Part shown: one piece after another, positions 1-7,226 of the stretch
Position numbering within the stretch: position 1 is the stretch's first letter
Layout of the letters: each line of letters begins with the position of its first letter
NCBI GenBank assembly: GCA_000403035.1
Contig: AQSL01000108.1
Location: forward strand, 1 to 17,801
Reading direction: 5' to 3'
Source of the DNA: Candidatus Latescibacter anaerobius SCGC AAA252-E07
GTDB lineage: Bacteria; Latescibacterota; Latescibacteria; Latescibacterales; Latescibacteraceae
DNA length: 17,801 nt
Position numbers and translations under genes: made by a program
The notes under the pieces: generated by a model
Databases searched by the model: none
What the model was told of the DNA's origin: nothing
What the model saw: the letters and a program-made list of their open reading frames with translations, nothing else

Positions 1-4
1 TTGC

Positions 5-164
5 CCCCTCCGGGGGAAAGTCGGGCGTAAGCCCGGAAAGGGGGCGAAAAAAACAAACATGCTCATGAAGCAAATTATGTATCCATTAATTATCTTATAA
101 TTTGTAATTACTTGTCTTTAAATAGGTTTATGTGTTTTAAAGTATAATTGTACCGGACACTACT
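5..164. repeat. Left copy of 160-bp terminal inverted repeat
   Basis: Bases 5-164 are the reverse complement of 17642-17801, with position i pairing with 17806-i. There are no indels and four mismatches (79, 132, 147, 150), about 97.5% identity. The outer part (3-45) is a GC-rich nested hairpin: an outer stem GCCCCCT (3-9) with AGGGGGC (39-45), and an inner stem CGGGC (22-26) with GCCCG (31-35) around a GTAA loop. The rest is AT-rich. Its inner edge reads ACCGGACACTACT, so on the other strand the element begins AGTAGTGTCCGGT. No open reading frame is visible in it. I infer the end of an insertion sequence or other dispersed repeat that continues outside the window; the family is not identified. 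Confidence 0.9.
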
Positions 165-357
165 AATTATTTATATAAACAAAATAAGTTCGGTCATCAT
201 TGTATAAGCAGGGCTTGCTCCGCCAACTATTTATTACGTGTTTCGTGTAAAAGCGAGTGCAGCCCGGCACCGGAATTGCATAATACAGGCAGTATTCGTA
301 TGGTTTCAGTAAAAAGAAAGTAATTTCTTATACCACGAATAAAGTATGGAGTATTGA
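165..357. other. Intergenic region upstream of dctP
   Basis: This stretch lies between the left repeat and dctP and contains no convincing gene or RNA. Its one clear signal is a sigma-54-type promoter element at 265-280. A GGAG ribosome-binding site lies just before the dctP ATG. No strong sigma-70 promoter was seen. Confidence 0.6.
265..280 (+). promoter_or_regulatory. Sigma-54-type (-24/-12) promoter of the TRAP operon
   Basis: The element CGGCACCGGAATTGCA has GG at 266-267 and GC at 278-279, exactly 10 bases apart. It matches the sigma-54 consensus TGGCACG-N4-TTGCA except for the first T and the G after CGGCAC. Transcription would start near 291, giving a leader of about 65 bases before dctP at 358. 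Dicarboxylate transporters (dctA, dctPQM) are known sigma-54/DctD targets in other bacteria, which supports the call. No clear activator-binding site was identified upstream, where the terminal repeat begins about 100 bases away. Confidence 0.55.
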
Positions 358-1386
358 ATGAAAAAAGAAATACTGGTAATTTTTTTCATTTTTACCGTCC
401 TGGCAGTTTCATGCGGAAACGGCGGCGATGGTTCCAAAACACTTACATTCAGTCTTATCCTTGGAGAGAATTCAGATTGGTATAGAGGTGCCTACAGATT
501 TAAAGAACTTATTGAAGAACGTACCGGGGGCAGATACAACATTCGGATATTTCCCCATGCTCAGCTTGCGGGTTCCGTTCAGCGTACCGAACTGGAGATG
601 GTTCAGTCGGGTGTAATCGACATGTCTCTGGAATCATCGATACTCCTGTCGTTGATTGAGCCACGAATGAGTGTCTTCAGTATGCCCTGGCTTTTTGAGA
701 ATTATGAACGGGCACATACTGTCCTTGATGGCCCTCTCGGTGATGAAATGCTTGCCCTGCTTCCCCCGAAAGGACTTGTCGGTCTTGCCTATGGCACGAA
801 CGGTTTCAGGCAGATAACCAATTCAAGGAATCCGATTCAAGACCCTGTGGATATGAAAGCTATGAAAATAAGGGTTCCGGCTATTAAAATGTACATCGAT
901 ATTTTTAAGATGCTCGGCGCCGATCCATCGTCGATGAACTATGGAGAACTCTTTACAGCCCTTGCACAGGGAATCATGGACGGGCAGGAGAATCCCGTTT
1001 CGGTAATCCACTCTGACCGTTTGTACGAGGTTCAGCATTATCTCACCGTATGGAATTACTCGTATGATCCGATTATTTTATGTGTTAACCGGCGGTTGTG
1101 GGATTCTTTCACGCCTCGAACAAGGGATATTTTCACCGATTGTGCAGGTGAAGCAATGCGGTACGAACGCGAACTCGTAACGAATGGTGAAAGAACAAAA
1201 ATTGACTCCCTTCGAACCCATGGCATGGTGATTCATACTCTTGAGAAAGCATCTCTTGAAACGTTTAAGGCATTGACAGAACCGGTTTATGAAAAATATT
1301 CGGGCGATATCGGAGCGGAATTGATACAAGATTTCAGAAATGCGGTTAAAGATTTACGGCAGTCGGACACAGAAAGAAATGAATGA
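358..1386 (+). CDS. dctP: TRAP transporter substrate-binding protein, DctP family (lipoprotein)
   Basis: This is the extracytoplasmic solute receptor of a TRAP transporter, which captures a small carboxylate and delivers it to the DctQ/DctM membrane pair. The protein is 342 residues, normal for DctP. It starts with a signal peptide ending LAVSC; Cys19 would be lipidated, so the receptor is probably membrane-anchored rather than free in the periplasm. The family signature is clear: KIRVP with Arg172, the position that binds the substrate carboxylate in DctP/SiaP proteins, then GADPSSMNYGELFTALAQG and MDGQENP. The start follows a GGAG site by 6 bases. It heads the dctPQM operon behind a sigma-54-type promoter. 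The substrate cannot be told from sequence; a C4-dicarboxylate, keto acid or sugar acid is possible. Confidence 0.93.
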   Translation: MKKEILVIFFIFTVLAVSCGNGGDGSKTLTFSLILGENSDWYRGAYRFKELIEERTGGRYNIRIFPHAQLAGSVQRTELEMVQSGVIDMSLESSILLSLIEPRMSVFSMPWLFENYERAHTVLDGPLGDEMLALLPPKGLVGLAYGTNGFRQITNSRNPIQDPVDMKAMKIRVPAIKMYIDIFKMLGADPSSMNYGELFTALAQGIMDGQENPVSVIHSDRLYEVQHYLTVWNYSYDPIILCVNRRLWDSFTPRTRDIFTDCAGEAMRYERELVTNGERTKIDSLRTHGMVIHTLEKASLETFKALTEPVYEKYSGDIGAELIQDFRNAVKDLRQSDTERNE

Positions 1387-1427
1387 TGAAACGAAAGTAA
1401 TGCGTAAATAGTAATAACGGATACATT

Positions 1428-1505
1428 ATGATACGTGAAGAAAAAGCTGAAAGACTCCCAATATCTGTTTTTATCTATGGTTACATGAAAGATATATCGG
1501 AATGA
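1428..1505 (+). CDS. Possible 25-residue leader ORF overlapping dctQ start
   Basis: ATG at 1428 opens a 25-codon frame (starting MIREEKAERL) whose TGA overlaps the dctQ ATG as ATGA. It fills most of the 115-base gap between dctP and dctQ, so it could couple translation into dctQ, which has no strong ribosome-binding site of its own. No good Shine-Dalgarno precedes this small frame and it resembles nothing I know. It may be chance. Confidence 0.2.
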   Translation: MIREEKAERLPISVFIYGYMKDISE

Positions 1506-1960
1506 AAAATAAAATGCTTATCGAGGAGAAAATTATCGGTGTTGTTCTCTGTGTAATGGTTGTCATGGTTGGCGCACAGGTTTTCAGTCGTTATGTTGTC
1601 CATACATCGCTTTCACATACGGAAGAACTGGTACGGTACTTTTTTGTATGGATTACATTTCTCGGCGCTTCTGCTGCTGCATACAAAAGGAGGCATATCT
1701 CGGTAGCCGGCGCTTTACATATCATACCTTCGTATCTGATGAAATGGATCAGGTTATTATCCGGGATTGTAGCGTTGATTTTCACCGGTGTGATGTTGTT
1801 TTTCGGGCTCGGGATTGTTGTTCTCCAGGTGCGGACGGGTCAAACAACTGCCGCTCTGGGTCTCCCTATGTGGATAATTGGTTGTGCAGTCCCTGTTTGT
1901 TCTTTCATTATGATTCTACGGCTTATCATGATTGGCCGCATGAGAGGGAGATCCCGGTAA
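1502..1960 (+). CDS. dctQ: TRAP transporter small permease, DctQ family
   Basis: This is the small membrane subunit of the TRAP transporter, which forms the permease complex with DctM in the inner membrane. It has 152 residues and about four hydrophobic segments (near residues 9-28, 45-60, 82-108 and 120-145). It carries the DctQ hallmarks FSRYVVHTSLSHTEELVRY and the WITFLGASAAAYKRRHISV region. Its stop overlaps the dctM start by one base (TAATG at 1958-1962), showing translational coupling. The ATG at 1502 has only a weak upstream GGA, and it overlaps the end of a possible 25-codon frame. Confidence 0.93.
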   Translation: MKNKMLIEEKIIGVVLCVMVVMVGAQVFSRYVVHTSLSHTEELVRYFFVWITFLGASAAAYKRRHISVAGALHIIPSYLMKWIRLLSGIVALIFTGVMLFFGLGIVVLQVRTGQTTAALGLPMWIIGCAVPVCSFIMILRLIMIGRMRGRSR

Positions 1961-3246
1961 TGGAATGGCAGGTTGGGATTGTACTTTTCGTCTCCTTTGG
2001 TATCATGCTTCTGCTCGATTTTCCCATAGCGCTTGTTCTCGGGGCCTCGAGCCTGTTTACGGTAACTGTTTTTTCTCTTGTACCCCTCAATTTTCTTCCG
2101 CAGCTCATGTTTGGTACTGCTGATTCGTTTACTTTGCTGGCTATTCCCTTTTTCATTTTTGCCGGTATTGTTTTAGGCCATACATCGATTTCACAAAGAC
2201 TCATTGATCTTGCCGACAGTCTTATCGGGAATGTTCCCGGAGGACTTGGTATTGTTGGAATTGTAACAGCGGTTTTTTTTGCCGGTATATCGGGATCCGG
2301 TCCGGCAGATGTGGCCGCTCTCGGCATTATTTTAATACCGGCAATGGTGCAGGCCGGATATGATAGAAGTTTTTCTGCTTCTCTAACCGCAGCTTCAGGT
2401 GGGATAGGTATAATCGTTCCGCCCTCTATTGCGTTGATTCTTTACGGTTTTATTGCCGAAGTCTCGATAACACGGCTTTTTATTGCCGGGATAGTGCCGG
2501 GAATCATTGTCGCATGCTCTCTTATTGTTGTAACGTATGTACTGTCAAAAAAGCGGGATTACCATGCCGCAGGGGGGAAGAGAAAGAGGAAAAAAATCGG
2601 AACAGCTTTCCGTCGTGCTTTCTGGGGGCTTCTCGCACCGGTTATAATTCTCGGCGGTATCTACGGGGGAGTGTTTACACCGACCGAAGCGGCGGCGGTT
2701 ACGGTGATATATAGTATCGCTGTCGATGTCTTTATTTACCGCTCTATGAAGCCGGGTGACCTTGTACGAATTGCCGGCGAAGCAGGAGTTACCTCTTCAG
2801 TCATAATGTCCATTGTGGTCACCGCGAGTCTTTTTGCCTGGATATTGAATACACAGGGGCTTGCTGCGAATGGAGCTTCATTTCTCATGTCGCTTACTTC
2901 AAATCGCTGGATTTTACTTTTAATTATAAATTGCATCCTTATTTGTGCAGGATTATTTCTCGATGCAATTTCAATATTCTACATATTTTTACCGATTTTA
3001 CTCCCTGTGGTACATTCTATCGGGGTGGATCCTCTGCATTTTGGAATTATTATGACCGTTAATCTGGCGATAGGGCAGGTTACACCGCCGGTAGGGATTA
3101 ATCTTATCGCAGCCTCAGGGGTTTCGGGAGTAAGTGTCAGGAGAATTTCATGGTCAGCCCTGCCGTTTATTGCAGGAGAATGTATAGCGCTTCTTCTTGT
3201 AACATATATTCCTGAACTGTCATTGTTTTTCCCGAATCTTTTGTAA
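1960..3246 (+). CDS. dctM: TRAP transporter large permease, DctM family
   Basis: This is the large, sodium-coupled transport subunit of the TRAP system, an inner-membrane protein of about 12 membrane segments. It has 428 residues from the start MEWQVGIVLF, the usual DctM length. The frame is open further upstream to 1648, but that part translates a dctQ shadow, so ATG 1960 (sharing one base with the dctQ stop) is the start. Family motifs include FFIFAGIVLGH, ISGSGPADVAALGIILIPAM, PPSIALILYG, GIYGGVFTPTEAAAV and the C-terminal GQVTPPVGINL. It is followed after 124 bases by the BASS transporter gene with no strong terminator between, so they may be cotranscribed. Confidence 0.95.
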   Translation: MEWQVGIVLFVSFGIMLLLDFPIALVLGASSLFTVTVFSLVPLNFLPQLMFGTADSFTLLAIPFFIFAGIVLGHTSISQRLIDLADSLIGNVPGGLGIVGIVTAVFFAGISGSGPADVAALGIILIPAMVQAGYDRSFSASLTAASGGIGIIVPPSIALILYGFIAEVSITRLFIAGIVPGIIVACSLIVVTYVLSKKRDYHAAGGKRKRKKIGTAFRRAFWGLLAPVIILGGIYGGVFTPTEAAAVTVIYSIAVDVFIYRSMKPGDLVRIAGEAGVTSSVIMSIVVTASLFAWILNTQGLAANGASFLMSLTSNRWILLLIINCILICAGLFLDAISIFYIFLPILLPVVHSIGVDPLHFGIIMTVNLAIGQVTPPVGINLIAASGVSGVSVRRISWSALPFIAGECIALLLVTYIPELSLFFPNLL

Positions 3247-3370
3247 GTAATCCCGGCAGAAAATAAAAGAGAGCTGGCCAGTCAGTTTTTTCCTTGCTTT
3301 CGGAGAAAAAATTTTGAATATTAAAAATCAAATTTATACGGATTCTCAATAAAAAAATGAAAGGAATGAT

Positions 3371-4672
3371 ATGAATAAAGTATCAAAAATTTTCCTTGGC
3401 ATAAGTATACTGTCTTTGCTTATAACACTTGTAATGCTTGCCATAGGATACCGTGCAGAAGTCGGGCCTTATACTGTCATTATGTTTTGCGCCCTCGCAT
3501 TATTTTTCATGGGGAACAAGGTTCTTAAAGGATATGCTTTCAGTATCTGGGTGTTTGCCGGTGTTGCTGCTTCCTTGGTTTATCCGGATGCATTCGGAAC
3601 ATGGTTCGGTTATGATCTGAGTATACTCATCGTTCCTCTTATTCAGATTATTATGTTTGGTATGGGGACTACACTCAACGTGAAAGATTTTAAGAGAGTG
3701 TTTGCCATGCCATGGCCGATACTTATCGGGATGGCCCTGCAGTTTGGCGCAAAGCCCCTCATTGCCCTGGGGACGGCCATGTTGTTCGGATTTAAAGGAG
3801 AAATCGCCGCTGGAGTTGTTTTAATCGGCTCAGTCCCGGGGGGCGTGGCATCGAATCTCATGACCTACCTTGCAAGCGGTGATGTTGCGCTTTCAGTAAC
3901 CATGACCTCATGCTCCACTCTCATTTCGCCGGTCATGACACCGTTCTTGATGAAAACACTGGGCGGAAGATTTATATCGATTGAATTTATTACCATGATG
4001 TTATCAATATTGAATATGATTATTGTTCCTGTTGTTGCCGGTCTTATTGCAAACAAGATTCTCTACAGCCGTTCCCGGTGGGCGAATTCTGCAAAGAACA
4101 TGATTATAATTTCTGCAATATGTTTATTCATAGCACTTATTTCAATCATTTTTAGCAGCATTTTCATCGGTATATTAATGTCACTCAGGGGCGGGATAAT
4201 TATCGGTTCAATACTTCTTGGAGCAGTTGCGCTTTCAAAATTAATTGTCAGCATCATGCTTCATGGTCCGGAAAACTGGATGGATAAGACACTCCCTGTT
4301 GTTTCAATGGCTGGAATTGTCTATATAATTGCTATTATTACTGCACGGTCCAAGGAACAAATTATCACTGTCGGATTTGCTCTTATGGTTGTCTCACTCA
4401 TTCAGATTTTTGCAGGGTATCTTCTCGGTTACTGGATAAGCAGAGGAGTGGGATTAAATGAAAAGACTGCCCGAACGGTTTCGATCGAGGTTGGATTACA
4501 AAACGGTGGTATGGCATCCGGTCTGGCTATAAACGTTCTGAAAAGTGCCGAAGCTGCTCTGGCTTCCGCAGTGTATGGTCCCATGATGAATGTTACCGGG
4601 TCCTTACTTGCTACATGGTGGCATAAGAAACCGGTAAAAGATAAAAAACCGGTGGAAGAAAGTGAAGTTTAA
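3371..4672 (+). CDS. Bile acid:sodium symporter (BASS/SBF) family transporter
   Basis: This is a secondary transporter of the BASS family, which moves bile acids, pyruvate, pantothenate or other organic anions with sodium across the inner membrane. Diagnostic stretches are MFGMGTTLNVKDF, GSVPGGVASNLMTYLASGDV (from residue 153), the STLISPVMTPFL segment and SIEVGLQNGGMASGLA with Glu373, matching the sodium-site Glu and crossover region of known family structures. At 433 residues it is longer than the usual 300-330. The extra length is mainly about 90 N-terminal residues with additional hydrophobic segments. An AAAGGA site precedes the ATG. It sits 124 bases after dctM and is followed by a terminator, so it likely closes the TRAP transcription unit. 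Substrate unknown; proximity to TRAP suggests a carboxylate. Confidence 0.88.
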   Translation: MNKVSKIFLGISILSLLITLVMLAIGYRAEVGPYTVIMFCALALFFMGNKVLKGYAFSIWVFAGVAASLVYPDAFGTWFGYDLSILIVPLIQIIMFGMGTTLNVKDFKRVFAMPWPILIGMALQFGAKPLIALGTAMLFGFKGEIAAGVVLIGSVPGGVASNLMTYLASGDVALSVTMTSCSTLISPVMTPFLMKTLGGRFISIEFITMMLSILNMIIVPVVAGLIANKILYSRSRWANSAKNMIIISAICLFIALISIIFSSIFIGILMSLRGGIIIGSILLGAVALSKLIVSIMLHGPENWMDKTLPVVSMAGIVYIIAIITARSKEQIITVGFALMVVSLIQIFAGYLLGYWISRGVGLNEKTARTVSIEVGLQNGGMASGLAINVLKSAEAALASAVYGPMMNVTGSLLATWWHKKPVKDKKPVEESEV

Positions 4673-4752
4673 ATAACACCCGAAACAGGTTCCGAAAGTT
4701 AAACAACAATGTATATAAAACTTCTTTCGTGATGATATGCAGATATGATTTC

Positions 4753-4786
4753 AAAAGCCGTACTAAAAAAAATGTGCGGCTTTTTT
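4753..4786 (+). terminator. Rho-independent terminator after the TRAP-BASS unit
   Basis: The stem AAAGCCGTAC (4754-4763) pairs with GTGCGGCTTT (4774-4783) with one G:U pair around an A-rich loop, followed by a T run to 4786. It lies 80 bases after the BASS gene stop and separates this unit from the MFS gene. Confidence 0.8.
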
Positions 4787-4872
4787 ATGCATAGGAGAAA
4801 TCGTACAAACATTTTTAATGTATATATTCTCTTAAACCGGATAAGAATACGAGCGGAAACAATAAATAGAGT

Positions 4873-4888
4873 TGTCGAGAGTACGACA
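4873..4888. promoter_or_regulatory. Possible operator (TGTCG-N6-CGACA) upstream of MFS gene
   Basis: A perfect 5-bp inverted repeat, TGTCG (4873-4877) and CGACA (4884-4888), sits 43 bases before the MFS start codon. Its position suits a repressor site, but no regulator gene is in the window and short arms like these arise by chance. Confidence 0.25.
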
Positions 4889-4931
4889 GAAAACAATTTC
4901 ATAACGTTCATTTTCATGAGGTGATTTGGTA

Positions 4932-6191
4932 ATGATCCATTCCCGTACACATTTCCATTATGGCTGGATAGTGCTCGCCATGGGCACACTTGTTGTATTC
5001 GGTTCTCTGGGGCTGGCGCGTTTTGGTTATACGGTGTTGCTGCCGGCCATGCAGGTAGGCCTGGGCATTGAAAACACTCAGGCGGGTGTGCTGGCAACAG
5101 CGAATCTTATTGGGTATCTTGCCCTGTCTGTTATTGGCGGTGCCCTTGCGACTCGTTATGGTCCACGTAAGGTGATAACCACAGGCCTTGCTCTGGCAGC
5201 TATGGGCATGCTGTTTACCGGCCTGGCAAACGGATTTTTTACTGCGGCGGTTTGGCGTACTCTTACCGGTATTGGCAGTGGAATGAGCAACGTTCCGGTT
5301 ATGGGACTTATGGTATCGTGGTTCGCAGCACGACGTCGCGGGCTGGCTGCAGGTATTGCAACATCGGGTTCTTCATTGGCGCTCATTTTCGTTGGACCTG
5401 TCGTACCGCGCATCCTTTCTGTCTATGGTGTGAATGGCTGGCGTCTGAGCTGGTTTATCTTTAGCGGCGTTACCCTGCTGCTTGCGATCGGTGGTTTCTT
5501 AATCTTACGGAATAATCCTTCCGAAAAAGGATTAGAACCTCTTGGCGGCGTTACCGGCAATCCGGCTTCCGGTTCCAGGAAAGATACCCTTCAATGGGGA
5601 CGTGTGTATCGTTCGGCTGCCGTGTGGCATCTGGGACTGGTGTATGTTGCATTCGGGTTTTCTTATATTATATATATGACCTTCTTTATCAAGCACTTGA
5701 TCACCGGAGGAGGGTATACGCAGGCTGAGGCAGGAAAGCTTTTTATGACAATGGGCTGGTTCAGTTTGATCTGCGGGCTTCTCTGGGGTGCGGTCTCTGA
5801 TGTAATCGGTCGGAGACGTGCGCTCATTATTGTGTATTTGCTCCATGCAGTGGCATTTAGTTTGTTCGCATTATGGCAGGAACCGGTTGGTTTTTTTATC
5901 TCTGCGGTTTTGTTCGGTATTTCGGCCTGGAGTATTCCGGCGATAATGGCCGCCACCTGCGGCGATGTGCTTGGGCCGAGACTTGCACCTGCTGCACTGG
6001 GCTTTATAACGCTGTTCTTCGGTATCGGGCAGGCCATCGGACCGAGTGTGGCCGGAGCTATGGCCGATGCATCAGGATCTTTCAGTCCTGCATTCATACT
6101 TGCCGGAGCTGTGGCGCTTCTTGGGGCTATCGGCTCGATGTTACTTCGTTCCGTATCTCCTGTAACTTCGAAATTAAATCAGGAGGAATAA
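4932..6191 (+). CDS. MFS transporter
   Basis: This is a major facilitator superfamily permease with 12 predicted membrane segments, in the inner membrane. The start is ATG 4932, seven bases after GAGGTGA. A TTG six bases upstream is in frame but sits almost on the ribosome-binding site. The protein has 419 residues. The first half carries HYGWIVLAMG, LARFGYTVLLPAMQ, the loop 2-3 motif GALATRYGPRKV and a WFAARRRGLAAGIATSGSS stretch. The second half carries GAVSDVIGRRRAL. The ARFGYTxLLPxM segment recalls YbfB/YjiJ-like and monocarboxylate-type MFS carriers, so an organic-acid substrate is possible but not shown. It is rich in GC relative to the BASS gene before it and forms its own unit after the terminator at 4753-4786. 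Confidence 0.88.
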   Translation: MIHSRTHFHYGWIVLAMGTLVVFGSLGLARFGYTVLLPAMQVGLGIENTQAGVLATANLIGYLALSVIGGALATRYGPRKVITTGLALAAMGMLFTGLANGFFTAAVWRTLTGIGSGMSNVPVMGLMVSWFAARRRGLAAGIATSGSSLALIFVGPVVPRILSVYGVNGWRLSWFIFSGVTLLLAIGGFLILRNNPSEKGLEPLGGVTGNPASGSRKDTLQWGRVYRSAAVWHLGLVYVAFGFSYIIYMTFFIKHLITGGGYTQAEAGKLFMTMGWFSLICGLLWGAVSDVIGRRRALIIVYLLHAVAFSLFALWQEPVGFFISAVLFGISAWSIPAIMAATCGDVLGPRLAPAALGFITLFFGIGQAIGPSVAGAMADASGSFSPAFILAGAVALLGAIGSMLLRSVSPVTSKLNQEE

Positions 6192-6244
6192 TTGCTCTGA
6201 ATGGAATTTTTTCGGCTTAAAGGGAACCAGTAAGGTAGTGTAAA

Positions 6245-6958
6245 TTATTCAAACAATTTTTTTATTTTGAGCCAGGTATCATATTTTGTAGTTGAAGAAA
6301 ATCCGAGGTCAGAATTTTTTCCGCCAACAATGGTTGTAGGTTGATTAATATATGCGACCAGGCCCTGAACCTGAGAATATGTTTCAATACCTTCTTTCTC
6401 AAATTTTCCTCCCGGATAATACACAAATACGACATCGTTACGGTCACAATTGCATTGGTCCACCAAAGACCTCAAGCCGCCTCCGGCAGGTATAGTCATA
6501 ATAAGAGGCGAGTTTTGAAAGAAATACTGGTTTTCCTCTTTGGTTCCGTTAACATAAGCTTCAATATCCAGGTTAAGGCATAGGTTTATGCCCTTGATAC
6601 TTTCGAAAGAATTTCCCTGTACATTGAGAATTAAACGAATTGTGAGAGGATTGTTTACCGGGTTTTTCTGAATGAGAAAACTTGTTCCGTCAAGAGCATC
6701 CAGAATCTCTTCACATCCTGATGTTGAACCTGAGATATTGGAAGTGTCTATGAAAAAAGGTTCGCCTTCACCGGTAGTAGCTGTCAATAACGGTCCGGAA
6801 TTCACAGTGGGTTTGATATAGAGGTTCCATTCTATCTCGGAGGAGAAGGATTCCGATGATATAGCAATGAAAAAGAGCACAGCACAAATAAAAACCGACC
6901 AGGTTATTTTGAATACTATCCGTGACTGAAGACAAATTTTATGTATATTTAACAGCAT
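6245..6958 (-). CDS. Hypothetical exported protein
   Basis: I do not recognise this 237-residue protein. It has a hydrophobic N-terminal segment (about residues 18-34) ending AISSESFSSE, consistent with a signal peptide or single anchor, preceded by an unusually long 15-residue polar lead. The remainder is soluble, rich in Asn, Thr, Ser and Gly with alternating hydrophobics, suggesting a beta-rich exported domain. Cysteines occur at SGCEEIL, NLCLNL and QCNCD, so disulfides are possible. No lipobox, catalytic motif or repeats were seen. It is convergent with the MFS gene (53 bases between stops, no clear terminator) and reads away from groEL. The ATG at 6958 has no clear Shine-Dalgarno, so the start is uncertain. 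Confidence 0.7.
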   Translation of the reverse strand: MLLNIHKICLQSRIVFKITWSVFICAVLFFIAISSESFSSEIEWNLYIKPTVNSGPLLTATTGEGEPFFIDTSNISGSTSGCEEILDALDGTSFLIQKNPVNNPLTIRLILNVQGNSFESIKGINLCLNLDIEAYVNGTKEENQYFFQNSPLIMTIPAGGGLRSLVDQCNCDRNDVVFVYYPGGKFEKEGIETYSQVQGLVAYINQPTTIVGGKNSDLGFSSTTKYDTWLKIKKLFE

Positions 6959-7168
6959 AGTAAATACTTAGAATTATCAATGGTTTGTATATGAAAAATA
7001 TTGAAAAACGGGACTCTTGTCAATCTATATTTCGTGAGTACCATCCACAAGTTATTTATAAAACAGGAATTATACGCATTCTTCAAGGGTAAAAAAGCTG
7101 CGTGCTGATAACTGGAAACTTTAAACTTTTAAACTTTGAATTCGTTCGAAAAAAGAATAGATGCAAAG

Positions 7169-7206
7169 AAAAAAAGGGCGCCCGAAAGATATTCGGGTGC
7201 CCTTTT
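7169..7206 (-). terminator. Rho-independent terminator of groESL
   Basis: Read leftward, an 11-bp stem pairs 7192-7202 with 7176-7186 (one G:U pair) around a 5-base loop. It is extended by A:T pairs and followed by a run of seven T on the minus strand (7175-7169). It lies 20 bases after the groEL stop and is the strongest terminator in the window. Confidence 0.9.
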
Positions 7207-7226
7207 ATCCGGGTAAATAAATCGAG

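Noticed and set aside
1648..1959. Upstream extension of the dctM frame (104 codons)
   Set aside because: It overlaps dctQ in another frame, has no DctM similarity, and the family N-terminus matches the ATG at 1960.
6181..6233. AGGAGG near the MFS stop followed by a short ATG frame
   Set aside because: The frame is only 10 codons long, badly spaced from the AGGAGG, and has no features.
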